Origin: Glandiceps talaboti | Lineage: Eukaryota; Hemichordata; Enteropneusta; Spengelidae | DNA length: 64,000 nt | Assembly: GCF_964340395.1 (NCBI RefSeq) | Contig: NC_135556.1 | Coordinates: forward strand, 23,632,723-23,696,722 | Direction: 5' to 3' | Shown: positions 11,531 to 23,624 of the stretch, piece after piece | How the letters are laid out: each line of letters opens with the position of its first letter | How positions within the stretch are numbered: position 1 is the stretch's first letter | Notes under the pieces: model-generated | Seen by the model: the letters and a program-made list of their open reading frames with translations, nothing else | The model's database searches: none | What the model was told of the DNA's origin: nothing | Position numbers and translations under genes: made by a program

Positions 11531-12109
11531 ATGAGTCTATATAAGTAAACAAATAGATAAACTTATCAAACAATACCTTATTTAGGCAATTGAAAACAGA
11601 AAAGATTTTGTTAAAACTAATATAGAATAGTTTAGCGGTTAGATTTTCTGACAACTAACATTTGAAGCGTATGTTTTTTTTTCCGTTTTATCAATCTTCT
11701 TACCTCACTTTGGTTTGTTTTGTTTGTTCCTGTATACTCGTCTTTTTTAGTAGTGTGTGGATTTTAATTTTTGTTTCTGCTGCTCCTAACAATCTTAGTG
11801 AGCACTTGATACTGAAGGGATAAATAAATAGATAAATAAAAAAGGAGCATTTTTCGAGAGGGTCGATTTTCACGTTAGTTTTTCAGTCATACAGACATAC
11901 AGTCTGTATTATTACATTTGGTTGGCCGTAACAATACTTCAAAGGTAGAAAAACGTATTCTAAAAAAACAACGAATTAAAAGCAATTTTGATTGGTAGTG
12001 AATTGAAACAAAGGATTGCGTCAGTTTAAGCACACTTTCACTTCCTTGTCGTAATATTTTAAGAGACCGTATCATGTTACAGAGAGTGTGACGACATGCG
12101 CTTACAATA

Positions 12110-12312
12110 ATTGTTTTAAGTACACTTTCATTTCCGTGTCCGAAATAGATATTTTTATTCAAATCGTATCCTGATACAGACGATGCACGTCATTTTGGTA
12201 AAAATAGAACACGAGTGGAACTTATCATGTGATATTTATTAAATAAAAAGAATGGTGACTCTTCCATCTAAAAATAGTTTATATGTGAAAGGCAATATGT
12301 CACTTCCTAAAA
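12110..12312 (+). repeat. Duplicated segment, copy B
   Basis: Direct-orientation partner of 10606-10800, about 1.5 kb away. A further weak internal repeat (12020-12110 resembles 12113-12200, both with CACTTTCAYTTCC and GTATC.TG.TACAG motifs) suggests the unit was itself built by duplication. Confidence 0.85.
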
Positions 12313-12754
12313 TTGATATATGTACGTAAATCCAACGTACCTACCCGTACGTGAGTATGACGATTTCCTACGTGTGAGTAATATTGTCAGGATTTGTGTT
12401 TGAGATTCGACAATATGGTATTGGCTTTCATGTAGGGGTTACATTTTTCATACCACAATTCAGAGTATAATAACACTTAAAACACTTTAATACACAAATC
12501 AAATGATCTTGACAAATAGAGCGGTGACGTACAGAAAAAATATCGTAATTCTGACTACTATTCAAGTTCAAAGAAAGAAAAGTAGCCAGTAAATATCACT
12601 AGAAACTTGTCTTATCAATAACAACTTTCTGCACGAATCCTCGAAAAAATATGGTTTTGTTTTATTGGTCAACAATTCAAGTAAATCGTCAAGCAAGAAC
12701 GCTTACAGCCTCGATCCCACACTGTTCCTCGATCAGTGCTCCGACGAGTGTGCG

Positions 12755-13300
12755 TGTTGTTTAGCCCTATCAGGCTTCTAAACCACTGTAAGATATGTCG
12801 TGTTGTTCAGCCCTATCAGGCTTCTAAACCACTGTAAGATATGTCGTGTTGTTCAGCCCTATCAGGCTTCTAAACCACTGTAAGATATGTTGTGTTGTTC
12901 AGCCCTATCAGACTTCTAAACCACTGTAAGGTATGTTGTGTTGTTCAGTCCTATCAGGCTTCTAAACTACTGTAAGATATTTCGTGTTGTTCAGCCCTAT
13001 CAGGCTTCTAAACCACTGTAAGATATGTTGTGTTGTTCAGCCCTGTCAGGCTTCTAAACCACTGTAAGATATGTCTTGTTGTTCAGCCCTATCAGGCTTC
13101 TAAACCACTGTAAGATATGTCGTGTTGTTCAGCCCTATCAGGTTGCTAAACCACTGTAAGATATGTCGTGTTGTTCAGTCCTATCAGGCTTCTAAACCAC
13201 TGTAAGATATGTCGTGTTGTTCAGCCCTATCAGGCTTCTAAACCACTGTAAGATATGTCGTGTTGTTCAGCCCTATCAGACTTCTTAACCACCTGTATCT
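12755..13300. repeat. 46-bp minisatellite, 12 units
   Basis: Units begin at 12755, 12801, 12847 and then every 46 bp to 13261. The unit starts TGTTGTTCAGCCCTATCAGG, continues with CTTCTAAACCACTGTAAGAT and ends ATGTCG. Most units differ by only one or two bases, so the array is young or homogenised. 46 is not a multiple of 3, so it does not encode a protein repeat. There are no spacers between the units. Confidence 0.97.
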
Positions 13301-13499
13301 TACAGACTAGGCTATGCCAAGAAGGTAAGAAACTCTTCTAAAGTAAGCAGGCGTTTACTTCGATCACGAAAAGATTAATTATTCATTAAGAAAAATGTTC
13401 TTTCTCAAAATAACATTCCGAGAACACAGAATCAAATGAGGGATCGTCTTCCACCAAATTAGGGTATAAACTTATCTTATGGAATTAGATAGATGGATA

Positions 13500-13602
<103 letters not shown>

Positions 13603-13642
13603 ATTAGATGGATGGATGGATGAATGCAGGCAGGCAGGCATC

Positions 13643-13854
13643 TATACATACATACATACATACATACATACATACATACATACATACATACATACATACA
13701 TACATACATACAACATGTACAAACATACATACATACATACATACATGCAGATATGCATACATACATACATACATACATACATACATACATACATACACAC
13801 ACACATACATACATACATACATACATACATACATACATACATACATACAGACAG

Positions 13855-13898
<44 letters not shown>
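13643..13898. repeat. (TACA)n array followed by (CA)n
   Basis: CATA/TACA tetramers from 13643 to about 13848, with interruptions near 13713, 13745 and 13796, run into about 21 CA dinucleotides at 13857-13898. All long ORFs on both strands here (Tyr-Ile-His-Thr or Met-Tyr-Val-Cys repeats) are translations of this array. Confidence 0.98.
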
Positions 13899-13901
<3 letters not shown>

Positions 13902-13905
13902 TGTG

Positions 13906-15135
13906 TGTGGGTTAAGCGTGTGGGTTGTTTAAGATTAAAAGATTCATAATGTCGTGTAAAATAATATCTAACCGATTTTACTTTTGTATATTTCATGTCG
14001 TTCCATTTCACTTGCATACGTTTGTTCCGGTCAAAGTCATATTCATTACTTCTGACGATGTCAGCGTAAACTTGTGTTCCTATCTGTCAGTTTTGCCATC
14101 TCTCCAATATGATTGGTTATTGTTGTTGTATTGTATTGGCTTTGGGCATCGCATTTGCATTTTGTTCCAAATTATTCCAATGTCGTGATTCGTGAATGAT
14201 CGATGACTTCTATGTGTGCGTATATCGATATAGTTTCCGGGATTCGTGAAGTAAGTTAATGCCTTCAATCTTTTCAAACCGTTGTCAGTTTAAAAGGTAT
14301 TTATTTTATCATGTTACCATTTCCCGCCGAGTATTGAACCAGATCCGTACCCTCACGATAAGAAATGACGGTCTCAGTCCTGTAGCTGCAGATCGTATCG
14401 TAAGGCCAAAAAAATCGCCAAAATCATCTTGACTAAAGTAATTTAACAGACAGACTATAAAGATAGCTAGCAAAGAGTGTCTAGGCTAGATTCCAGTCAC
14501 GTGGGAATATTTGGCTCTCGCCTTTCCTTATCCGGCGGTGTGGAAACACGAACTTTAGGCAAGAAATTGTGTTGTTCTTTTGCCTTCTCCTTCCCTTTTA
14601 AAAATGGTGTTCTGTAAAATGGGGGTACAAGCATATTCATCTCAATCACCACAATTATATATACAAATTATACGGTAGCCGTGAACAAATAATCAAATTT
14701 CAAATGAAAGAGAAATTGTTGTCTTATTCATATTTTGAAACTGACATGGTTGATGACATGTCCTGTCTCAAGACACTATGCGTGAATAATCTCAATGTGA
14801 TTGGTCTACTGTGCTAAGTGTATTAAACAAGTCTTCTGGTCTCGGTACTGACCTCCCCCTTTGGAAGAGACTTGCATTGTAATATACCGATGTATATGTA
14901 AACGTGAACACAGAGGAATACTTGTAAAAGACGTGAAATACAGCCCGGATAAATAAAACGAATCGAACCTTTTTTGTGATTAGATTGGCATAACCTACGA
15001 ATCAGCGAATGAAGCAGGAATTCGAAAAAAATGTGATTCTTTCCTAATAAACGTATAATACATAATTATGCGTTCAGTGATAATATTCCACAGTTAAGAA
15101 GTGAAAATGTTGAACATTTGACGGTGATTTTTATG
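13906..15135. other. CpG-rich non-coding stretch
   Basis: No gene recognised. A weak tRNA-like pattern on the minus strand near 14325-14400 (GGTTCAATAC B-box-like) is too degenerate to call. Confidence 0.4.
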
Positions 15136-15194
15136 TTATTTTTATTTTTATTTTTATTTATTTATTTATTTATTTTTTTTTTTGGGGGGGGGGG
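15136..15194. repeat. T-rich (TTTTTA/TTTA)n followed by G10
   Basis: A low-complexity TTTTTA/TTTA tract at 15136-15183 is followed directly by a G run at 15184-15194. Confidence 0.9.
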
Positions 15195-15895
15195 TCGACT
15201 TTAGTCTCTGTCATATTCTGTATTCATGAAAAGTACAGATTACAACGCTTTCTCTAATCAATGAAATATACACACCCATGGGATAAAACTTAACAAATTT
15301 TATAAATAAGTTTTTAAAATAAAAATGTGCCTATGAAAAACTACTTTCCTTATCCCCATTGCACGAGTTCATTCATTAATGAAATATCAATATTTGATCA
15401 AAACAGTGAAACACGACTCATCCCAGACACAACGCCAACGCACAAGTGTCTAAGTAGAAATTGATATTACTTGAAATACGGGCTTTCAAACTGATCAATA
15501 TGATGGTATCAAGTTCTTGATTAATTTACCAGTTTTGCCGATAAAAAAAATCATCCGACTCTGGCCATGGGAGGTTTAATTTCATATTTTAATTAACATA
15601 TCAATTCCGTTATCCATTAATAAATCGCCATTAGCTGTTACATTCCATTATTTGTTATGCCATTGTAACATGTACTAAGCTTTACTTGAAATATTCACAT
15701 TATTCTGATTAGCTCAGCTGAATTACCTGTCTTCTAGTCATTGATGGTATTACCATGTACATTTGTATGGAGTAAATAGTGAACAAACTAATTACATTGT
15801 ATATTGTATCGGGAATGCTGATAGAAATTGAAATACAGGCGATCATGCATGATTCATCAGCAAGTATAACATACGCAAGGAAGTCGAAAACAAGG
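15195..15895. other. Non-coding stretch
   Basis: No feature recognised. Confidence 0.4.
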
Positions 15896-15904
15896 AAAAT
15901 ATGT

Positions 15905-16173
15905 GTCTATCTGTCTGTCTGTCTGTCTATATGTAATACTATGTAATACTATGTATGTAAGTATGTATGTATGTATGTATGTATGTATGTATGTATGTAT
16001 GTATGTATGTATGTATGTATGTATGTATGTATGTATGTATGCATGCATGTATGTATGTATGTATGTATGTATGTAAGTATGTATGTATGAATGTATGTAT
16101 GTATGTATGTATGTATGTATGTATGTATGTATGTATGTATGTATGTATGTATGTGTGTGTGTGTGTGTGTGTG

Positions 16174-16206
<33 letters not shown>

Positions 16207-16370
16207 GCCTGCATCTACGTCGGTAGGTAAGTAGGTAGATCCGCGGGGAGATAGGTATGTATGTATGTATGTATGTATGTTGGTTGGTAGGTTGGTAGGT
16301 AAATAGGGAGGTGGGTGTGTAGGTATGTAGGTAGGTAGGTACGTAGGTAGGTAGGTAGATAGGTGGGTAT
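15905..16370. repeat. Compound (TCTG)(TATG)(TG)(TCTG)(GGTA) microsatellite
   Basis: The order is TCTG at 15906-15930, a long TATG array at about 15948-16153, TG to about 16176, TCTG to about 16208, and a degenerate TAGG/GGTA-rich region to about 16370 with another TATG block at 16254-16280. The open frames of about 90 aa on both strands are repeat translations. Confidence 0.97.
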
Positions 16371-17690
16371 AAATTATTTTATGTTCATAAATCCCAAGTA
16401 GAAAACCTGTACCTTACATATAATCATAAAAATGATTCCATTTAATTATAACACAAATGCTGATCAAACAATTCCAGATGCGCCGGTGCGCATACATCCG
16501 GTGCGTTCTTAGACTTTTGAAATTTAGAGTAGCGGTTGTTAGAAATTTAAAATAGTCCACAGTTCGATGGTCACATTCACAGAGGAGATGAGGAGATGTT
16601 TTCGAAGTCAAATATAAAAATCACGCATTACTGTTTCACAGGAAAGATATACTTTACATGTAATAGTAGTAGTTTCCAGAATGTGTCAATATTTATTAAT
16701 TTCAAATTGACACTTTTCATCTCACACATCTTGTTGTCACGAATATTACATCAGGCCTGTGCCAAGAGCTCAATTATTGACAAAAACTGTATTAGGCCCT
16801 GACATAAAATGGTAAACTTACATGGCATCTCAAGTAATATATATATATTTTGTACATTTGTGAGTAATTCTCGTCTGGTAGACCACCGCCGAATTTGCAT
16901 AGGCAAAAATGACTTCGCTATGTCGGATTCTTACTGTTCGACTTCGAATTCCTGCTTCGCTATTACATCTTGAAGTTTGATATCGTTTAGATTTTCCAAC
17001 TTTCGCAGTTTCCGCTATGGACAGAGGAAGTTTTGTAAATTGTATGGGAAGCGCGTGTTTCTGTAGCCGTAAAAAGATAGATGTTGTATGTAGTTTTGCG
17101 ACGATTACTTCAAACGCTATACTTGTTGAAAGCTTGTAGACTTTATTATGTCTGTTCTTTACTCGAAACAAGTTCTATTTTCCCAGATCAATACTAGAAC
17201 ATAGACTATAAGCAGTACACATTACCGCCTTTACTCTCATGACAACCGATACTACATCTGAGAAGTCTTACTTTATCTTCATACATGGTTTTTACTTCCC
17301 TTCATGAATATCACATTGTGGGAGTAATCGCCTAACGATTTAATTTATCTCTTACTGGAGGCGGACGAATTTCTCGGAAAGGTCTGTCACACACACGAAA
17401 CTACTGCGGCGGCGTGTCACTGATATAGTTATCGTGTGTACTGTAGCAATCAATACCTTCCGAAAACCATGGAAACTATCAAGTGTGAAAAAATGATACA
17501 TTTGCCAAATTTGCCTGGAGGAGACAGGAAATTCATTCGCCAATCCGTACAAAAATTATATCGTGTTTAATTTTACTATGATGTAACCCATTTCCCGGAT
17601 AAATTAAAGTGCGTAATTTGCTGAAACGTCACAGCTAATAAGAGTGCATAAAATGTCCTGCTATAACAAGTATTTCGTTGTTCGCTAGAT
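16371..17690. other. Non-coding stretch
   Basis: The 113-residue minus-strand ORF at 16830-17171 has no recognisable domain, and its frame has no supporting splice or repeat evidence. I do not call it a gene. Confidence 0.35.
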
Positions 17691-17692
17691 AG

Positions 17693-17802
17693 CATAAATA
17701 TATCTGTCAGTCTCGAGTCCACAGCTGCTTTTCTGCTCCCGTAATTCACTACTGAATATTGTAAATTTCAGCAGCTAGGATCACGTGCCTTCTTGAAACA
17801 AG
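17693..17802 (+). promoter_or_regulatory. Candidate TATA promoter and short first exon
   Basis: ATAAATATAT at 17694-17703 could be a TATA box. About 100 nt downstream, ACAAG|GTAAGG at 17802/17803 is a near-consensus splice donor. There is no coding frame between them. It could be a 5' UTR exon of a gene further right, Sprouty at 49 kb being the only plus-strand candidate seen, but this is speculative. Confidence 0.2.
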
Positions 17803-18066
17803 GTAAGGTAATGTTTTTGTAAATCCAAAGCTCTGCAAATTTGAATACCGTTTACAGATTATTAGTTTTTCACGTATTGACTCAGTGTATAGCCAGTTCC
17901 TTCACAAATCGACTTTTGCTTTCTTGATGGTAAGGTTTGATAATGTAAAGCTAGTTAACATGGTTAAATCGGTCGGTTCCAACACAGTACCCGTCACCAT
18001 GTCACCATCACCATGACCACCATAAACCTCTACCATCATCATTGTATTCATCATCTTTTTCTTGAT

Positions 18067-18067
18067 A

Positions 18068-18099
<32 letters not shown>

Positions 18100-18130
18100 G
18101 GTGGTGGTGGTGGTGGTGGTGGTGGTGGTG
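18067..18130. repeat. (GAT)n(GGT)n microsatellite
   Basis: GATGATGATGATGAT runs into about 15 GGT units. The Asp/Gly-run ORF spanning it is a repeat translation. Confidence 0.95.
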
Positions 18131-18825
18131 ACGATGACGGTGCAGTGATAATGATGGTGATTAAAGATACCCCCAACTCGCTCTCTCGACGTATGTACAT
18201 TTGTAATTTGGCGAGAGTGGAAAAACTACCATGGCCATATTTGTGATGTTACTGGATACTTTCATGCATTTTTCTAGATTCTATTGATCATCTTAAGGGA
18301 ACGAGCAGAATTTATAGAGGAGGGACTGAGGAGAAAATATTTTGGTGAACATTTTTTTCGCAGCCTCACCTTTGTTATCTCAAAAAATGTCATGCCTCCC
18401 CCCCCTCACGAAATGAACCCAAGAATTTCTGTAGCCCCCCCCCCCACAAGGCTATACATATTTTAATATATATATACAGTTATACGGTATCCCCTCCCCG
18501 CATTCTGGAGATGTACAACTGTATGGTAAACTATATTAAAATAACAGTGGCAATCGACCACACGATAACATATTTCTTTACATTGTCAAATAGATGTGGG
18601 CTTTGCAAGGAGAGATTTCACATTTGGCTGTAACATATACTTGGAGATAATTTGCCAGCAAGGCTTTCCATTTCAATCCTGATTGGGGGAGAAACAGTAT
18701 CACTATGTTGATAGTGGGGAGTATCCCCTCCTACAGTGAACACTTTTTAGAAAATTAAGACGTGTAGGCCATTTAAAGGCATACAATTTCACACCATACA
18801 CATTATATTGAACGCCATAGAATAC
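18131..18825. other. Non-coding stretch
   Basis: C-rich runs at 18399 and 18435. No gene seen. Confidence 0.4.
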
Positions 18826-18920
18826 CATCGTCGCAAACCACGACCGTTTTACGGTGCCGTTCTTAGAGGTCGGTCCCCTACTTTTATTTCGAAATAATAA
18901 TAACTCTGGTTTGCGAGAAT
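18826..18920 (+). mobile_element. MITE family 1, copy 1 (GCAAACCA termini)
   Basis: The left end CATCGTCGCAAACCACGACC and the right end CTCTGGTTTGCGAGAAT are inverted repeats (AT[C/T][G/C]TCGCAAACCA). The internal core is CCGTTTTACGGTGCCGTTCT. It is about 95 bp long with no ORF. Four further copies lie at 19477, 23524, 30447 and 59142, so it is a dispersed non-autonomous element. Confidence 0.75.
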
Positions 18921-19476
18921 TTAGAATACTTGAATATTGTCTTCCAATACCATTCAAGAGATTAAGGCATACACAAACACATTCTCTGACAGTCACCCAC
19001 TTCATGATAATGATGCAATGTAGGTTTCGGGTTAAAGCACGTATTGCGGCGAAGCAAGAAATTTGGCAAATGTACCTGGCAAACGACTGTTCCTTCGTTA
19101 AATTTGGTTCAAATCATGAGCAAAATATTTCATGACCTCTCTTCCTTTCAGACCATCAAGAAATTTCAAGGCCATCCTCTGACCCATTCGCAACCCCATT
19201 TTTTTCGCGCCCCCATTTCCTCCTCAATGCCCCCCCCCCCCGCCATAAATTTTTCCTGGTACTAATCTTTTCTGCAACAACGTGCCAAAGTAAACAAACA
19301 ACAGACAGCAGATATAGACAGACAACAGGACGGTAACCAAATGACACTGTTACCCAACTGTGATGACTGACGACTGAATATTGGTGTGCTCTTCTTATAC
19401 ATATACTTCTCTTCCATATTCAATTTCTGGGTGTTTAAACATTTCGTCGTTTAGTTTTAGTGAAGGAACTTAAACT

Positions 19477-19559
19477 CATCGTCGTAATCTACAGCCTCTT
19501 TTACGGCACCGTCCAAGACGCACCTTCAGTAGAAATATGTGCTCTGGCTTTCGAGAATG
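19477..19559 (+). mobile_element. MITE family 1, copy 2
   Basis: Begins CATCGTCGTAATCTACAGCC, has the core CTTTTACGGCACCGTCCAAG and ends CTCTGGCTTTCGAGAATG. It has the same ends and core as the 18826 copy, with internal differences, and shares GACGCACC with the 30447 copy. Confidence 0.7.
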
Positions 19560-19888
19560 GTTAAACTATCCTTACACAATAAACGAAACAGTATGTATGA
19601 AGTATAAAGTTTGTGAAGAAAAAATAAGACATCTGTAAAAAGTTCCAGGTATACATTGAATATAATACGAAATAGAGAACAAGTGGGCCTTGTGAACATT
19701 GCTTAATCTTCAGATACACTAAAACGATAGTTATTATCACCACAACACAACACTAGTAAGAATATTGTAAATAAGTAGGCTTGCGATGGACGGAAACAGA
19801 CCCGGTGGAGAGAAAAGCCGACAGAGCTGGAAATGCACGATTTCATCCGTAATCACCCATATATATCGTCAACAGGATATCTCGTCAA

Positions 19889-20145
19889 CGTGACGGATTT
19901 TTTTGCTTCACTGAAAGTACTGGTTTAGAACAACAATCCATTTCCGAGTCATCTATTCTGTCTATGACGTCACAGAAACGCAAGCGATCGATAAGGCGCA
20001 TTGATGATGCCGTTAGTAACGGCAAGATACTAACTGTGACGTCACAAATGAACAGTTTCGTTTGTTTTTCGCATATGGGTTTATTGCGGCGTGACTTTCC
20101 ATTGGAAAGTTCTGTTTCAGTCAAACTCATCCGTGTCATTCTGAA
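19889..20145. mobile_element. Possible degenerate inverted-repeat element with two CRE sites
   Basis: The left GTGACGGAT...TTCACTGAAAGTAC (about 19889-19921) pairs imperfectly with the right AGTTCTGTTTCAGTC...CATCCGTGTCA. Each arm carries TGACGTCAC (19965, 20037), and the short palindrome GCCGTTAGTAACGGC lies between them. It may be an old MITE or simply a symmetric regulatory region. Confidence 0.35.
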
Positions 20146-20445
20146 GTATGACTTTTAAAGGGATAATCTAATCATTAACATCATCACCGGCAATATAATG
20201 GGAGCCTTTAGTATTTACAAGGGGCTGGGGAAATGGGAGGGGGGTCACCTTTTTACAGATCGGCTCTTGGGGGAGGGCCGTATTGTAGAAAAGGGATTTG
20301 GGGAGGGTCATATTTTACTTTGACTCGTTATAGTGTGTCTACCTTGCATTATTTTGGGGTTTTTTGCCATTCAAGCGTTGCCACCAGTTCCAAAAGCCAT
20401 TGCTGTCGTCATTTGGGTTAGGGTTAAAACAGGGACGTATAAACA
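20146..20445. other. Non-coding stretch
   Basis: G-rich patches at 20231-20310. GGGTTAGGGTTA near 20415-20427 is only two telomere-like units. Confidence 0.4.
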
Positions 20446-20587
<142 letters not shown>

Positions 20588-21470
20588 TCTTTTTCATGCT
20601 ACTATGTATAAGTTTGGCGACAAGTCCTTAAAACCAATACGCACAGTAGATGACGTCATCCGATCGTGCATATCACAGGTATATATCCTTATTGTGACCG
20701 AACATCCCAGAAACCTGAAAAGACATAATTGGTTGAGAGACCACAGACAGCCGGACAAGAGGTGTTACATCAACTTAAATAGGTATTGCAATGAAAGCGT
20801 TTCCTCTACGCTGTATTGATATAAGTTGTAAAGTGTACCGACCGGAATCGGATGTGTTTTATGCGGGTATTCATAGTCTATCCGATACCTTTGCTACTTA
20901 GGAAATATCATTCATCACTCAAATTACAGAAATGGTGAGGTGGTAAAAATAGCTAAGACAGTTCATAATTATACCTTTTAGAATATTTTCACCGCCAATA
21001 TATTCCCTCTGGATCTCTTCAAAGGATGCCTTGTTGTTCATTACTTACTTGAATGGCCATTGCACAAGCCTTTCATTTCAGCTTCGTATTCTATTTTGGG
21101 CCGATTGTTTGGACTTTTTTAAAAGTTATAGTGACACATTGTGGTGTTTCCAAAATAATACATTAGTGGTGATTATTGAGACAGTGGGAGGGGGTAAGAA
21201 CTCCTTGGATCCACCCTTCTCTGTGTTTTGAAAAACCGCCAGAAGGAAGACGTTTGTTGTCGATTTCTTCACACGGGTAGATCACGGTACGGAGTCTGAA
21301 AGGTTATTCGCGGTGGTTGGCTTTGGCGAAAGTTGCTGAAAGAGTTTGTGCAATACCTTCAAACTCTTTAAAAAAAGGTCGAATGACCACTGTAGTCCGG
21401 ACTATCATCTCAAGTAAAAATGAAATTGTATATTCATGGATGTATCACGATTAAAATAGTCACGTTTGAA
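20588..21470. other. Non-coding stretch
   Basis: No gene recognised. A CRE palindrome lies at 20651-20658. Confidence 0.4.
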
Positions 21471-21475
21471 CACTT

Positions 21476-21584
21476 TGAATGAATGAATGGACGAATGAAT
21501 GAATGAATGAATGAATGAATGAATGGATGAATGAATGAATGAATGAATGAATGAATGAATGAATGAATGAATGAATGAATGAAT
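21476..21584. repeat. (GAAT)n microsatellite
   Basis: About 27 GAAT units with a few substitutions (GGAC, GGAT). The Phe-Ile-His-Ser ORF on the minus strand is its translation. Confidence 0.95.
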
Positions 21585-23523
21585 ACAGAAGTGAAGGTAT
21601 GAATGAACAAAGCAATGAATGGATGTATTTATTGTCTCACACTTGACCTTGGTGGTGAATTGATGGGTCAACAATCTCAACATTCTAACTACATGTACTT
21701 TCAATTCATTCTTACAATTTGTGTGTTCAATGAAAACTTGCGAAGTTAGTAAAAAAAATCAGCTGCTAGTGACTTTGAGTCAACAAAACTCCTTCGAATA
21801 GATAGAAATTTGACGGAATATTTTATCATTTTCACTTTGGAGACATCGAAATGAAAATACACTGTAATGGTATGCGTATACTAAGAATGCATGCGTTCTC
21901 TATTTTTGCCGCTCTGCAAGCACGTGACTTGTAATTCGTCCTAATGGATGTCACAAAAAATACACACCTTTATGACAGCTGTTCATGAATTATAAAAAAA
22001 ATAATGGAAAGGGGAAATACAGAAGCCTGATAACTCGTCCGATTTTATATTCTATACTTGGCAATATTTGATGAACTTGAGACATGTGTAACAAAAACAA
22101 CTGTTAACGGTTAATTTCAACAGCCACACATAATCATGATTTCAGTATTTCATCACTATGCTTGCACACGATGATATATAGGTTTTTTCTTCTACATTCA
22201 TCGTCTATATAAACAATGTGACTACCACATATACGTGTAGGGTGTAGTTTCGATCAATTTCATGATTTCATGATTTCCTAAATGTTTAATTATGCATCAT
22301 TAAATCGTTATCGTAATAATTATTGCATCCAGTTCATTTTCAAAACCGCGCCTTATTTTGTTGCACACATATGACATAATATTCGATATCATGGTCGATC
22401 GTTCGGGTAAATATTGGTATCAATTGTGAAGTGTATAGTTATGCGACTCAGTAGGAGGTCCCTTTCGTTGCGTTTCGTCTCCTTATATTACTCGCATCTG
22501 ACAATTTGTTTCCACTTGACGTTGAGAAGCTCGTCAAAATCCGCGTTCCCCTCTCTTTTTTACACGGCCAGGTAATGAGGTGGAAACATATTGAACTTCA
22601 AGGTCCCGTATGCAGCGACTGAGTAGCTAGCCGCCTATCACGCTTTGTATGAGGTGAACGACCGACACTGGATCATTACACTAAACATACTCCAGAGGAA
22701 TAGGATAAATGTGATGTCATTACCCATGCCATTCAGTGATGACGCTGATTCGTCAACCATTTAAAAGTCTCCACTCGTTTTCTGCTAGTACGTTGAAAAC
22801 ACCGTCAGTTTCATAATCTTTTTGACAAAAACACTTCTCATCACGAATAGAATCATTCTAAGACCAAGTGCTAGAAATTAGCCGTATTTCTCCAAGTTCG
22901 TTGTTTTCGTCGTCGAGAACCTAAGTCTGGATTGTCAGGTCAAGCGACGACCGTCTATGAATTGCCAAGTCTGCGACAACCAATGCATACCTCGGAGCTG
23001 AATATCGAATACGCATGCAAAACAACAAAACGGTGAGCAAGTTATACATTTTCGTTATATTATTTTCTTTTGATTTTTATCATATACATGCATTATGTGT
23101 TGTCCTTGGAGATGTTTATCGGATTGTCAAAGTCCCCGTATGTTATTAAATTTACACCTTCGATGTGCTTAATATCACATTCCACACACAACAAATTGGT
23201 TATCTTATATAGAGCTGTTATATCAGACAAAAATCAGGCAAACGAAGACCTCATGGCAATATTAAGATAAAAATACGACTTAATGCAGTTGAAATGACCA
23301 CCGACCACGTGTATCCAAAGAATCGCAACCCAAGCTTCCCGGCACATGCGACGCTAACTTCACCAAGGCTTCAGAACGAATAGCGGAAGTCTTTTTATAT
23401 TAACCATATTGACACAGAATCCAAAATATTTTTTTGAAAACCACAAAAAAAAACTGTCTTCCTGAAAACTCACAATGGAATATGGTGGACTTGTTTCATT
23501 AATTCAAAGGATAAGTTTATAGA
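21585..23523. other. CpG-rich non-coding stretch
   Basis: The densest CpG region I noticed is 22380-23040. It ends with an AACG|GTGAGC donor-like site at 23032/23033 after about 200 bp of CpG-rich sequence, which could be an untranslated first exon. No coding sequence is visible. Confidence 0.3.
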
Positions 23524-23624
23524 CATTCTCGCAAACCAAAGCTGTTAAATATTCTGCGATACTGCGATAAACGACTTGCCGGTGCATCTTGGACGATGCC
23601 GTAAAAGATTATTGTTTACGACAT
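23524..23624 (-). mobile_element. MITE family 1, copy 3 (reverse orientation)
   Basis: The plus strand begins CATTCTCGCAAACCAAAGCT and ends AAAGATTATTGTTTACGACAT. The reverse complement reads ATGTCGTAAACAATAATCTT, then TTTACGGCATCGTCCAAGAT, matching the cores of the 19477 and 18826 copies. Confidence 0.7.

Noticed and set aside
12755-13300. CRISPR-like regular repeats
   Set aside because: The 46-bp units are directly tandem with no unique spacers, and the genome is eukaryotic.
14325-14400. tRNA-like sequence on the minus strand (GGTTCAATAC)
   Set aside because: The A box and stems could not be convincingly paired; at most a decayed tRNA-derived SINE head.
15857-16230. ORFs of 63-91 aa with Met-Tyr-Val-Cys or Tyr-Ile-His-Thr repeats
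   Set aside because: Translation of the (TATG)n array.
16830-17171. 113-aa minus-strand ORF
   Set aside because: No recognisable domain, no repeat or splice evidence; its length is possible by chance in 64 kb.
20415-20427. Telomere-like GGGTTAGGGTTA
   Set aside because: Only two TTAGGG units; expected by chance or from common short repeats.
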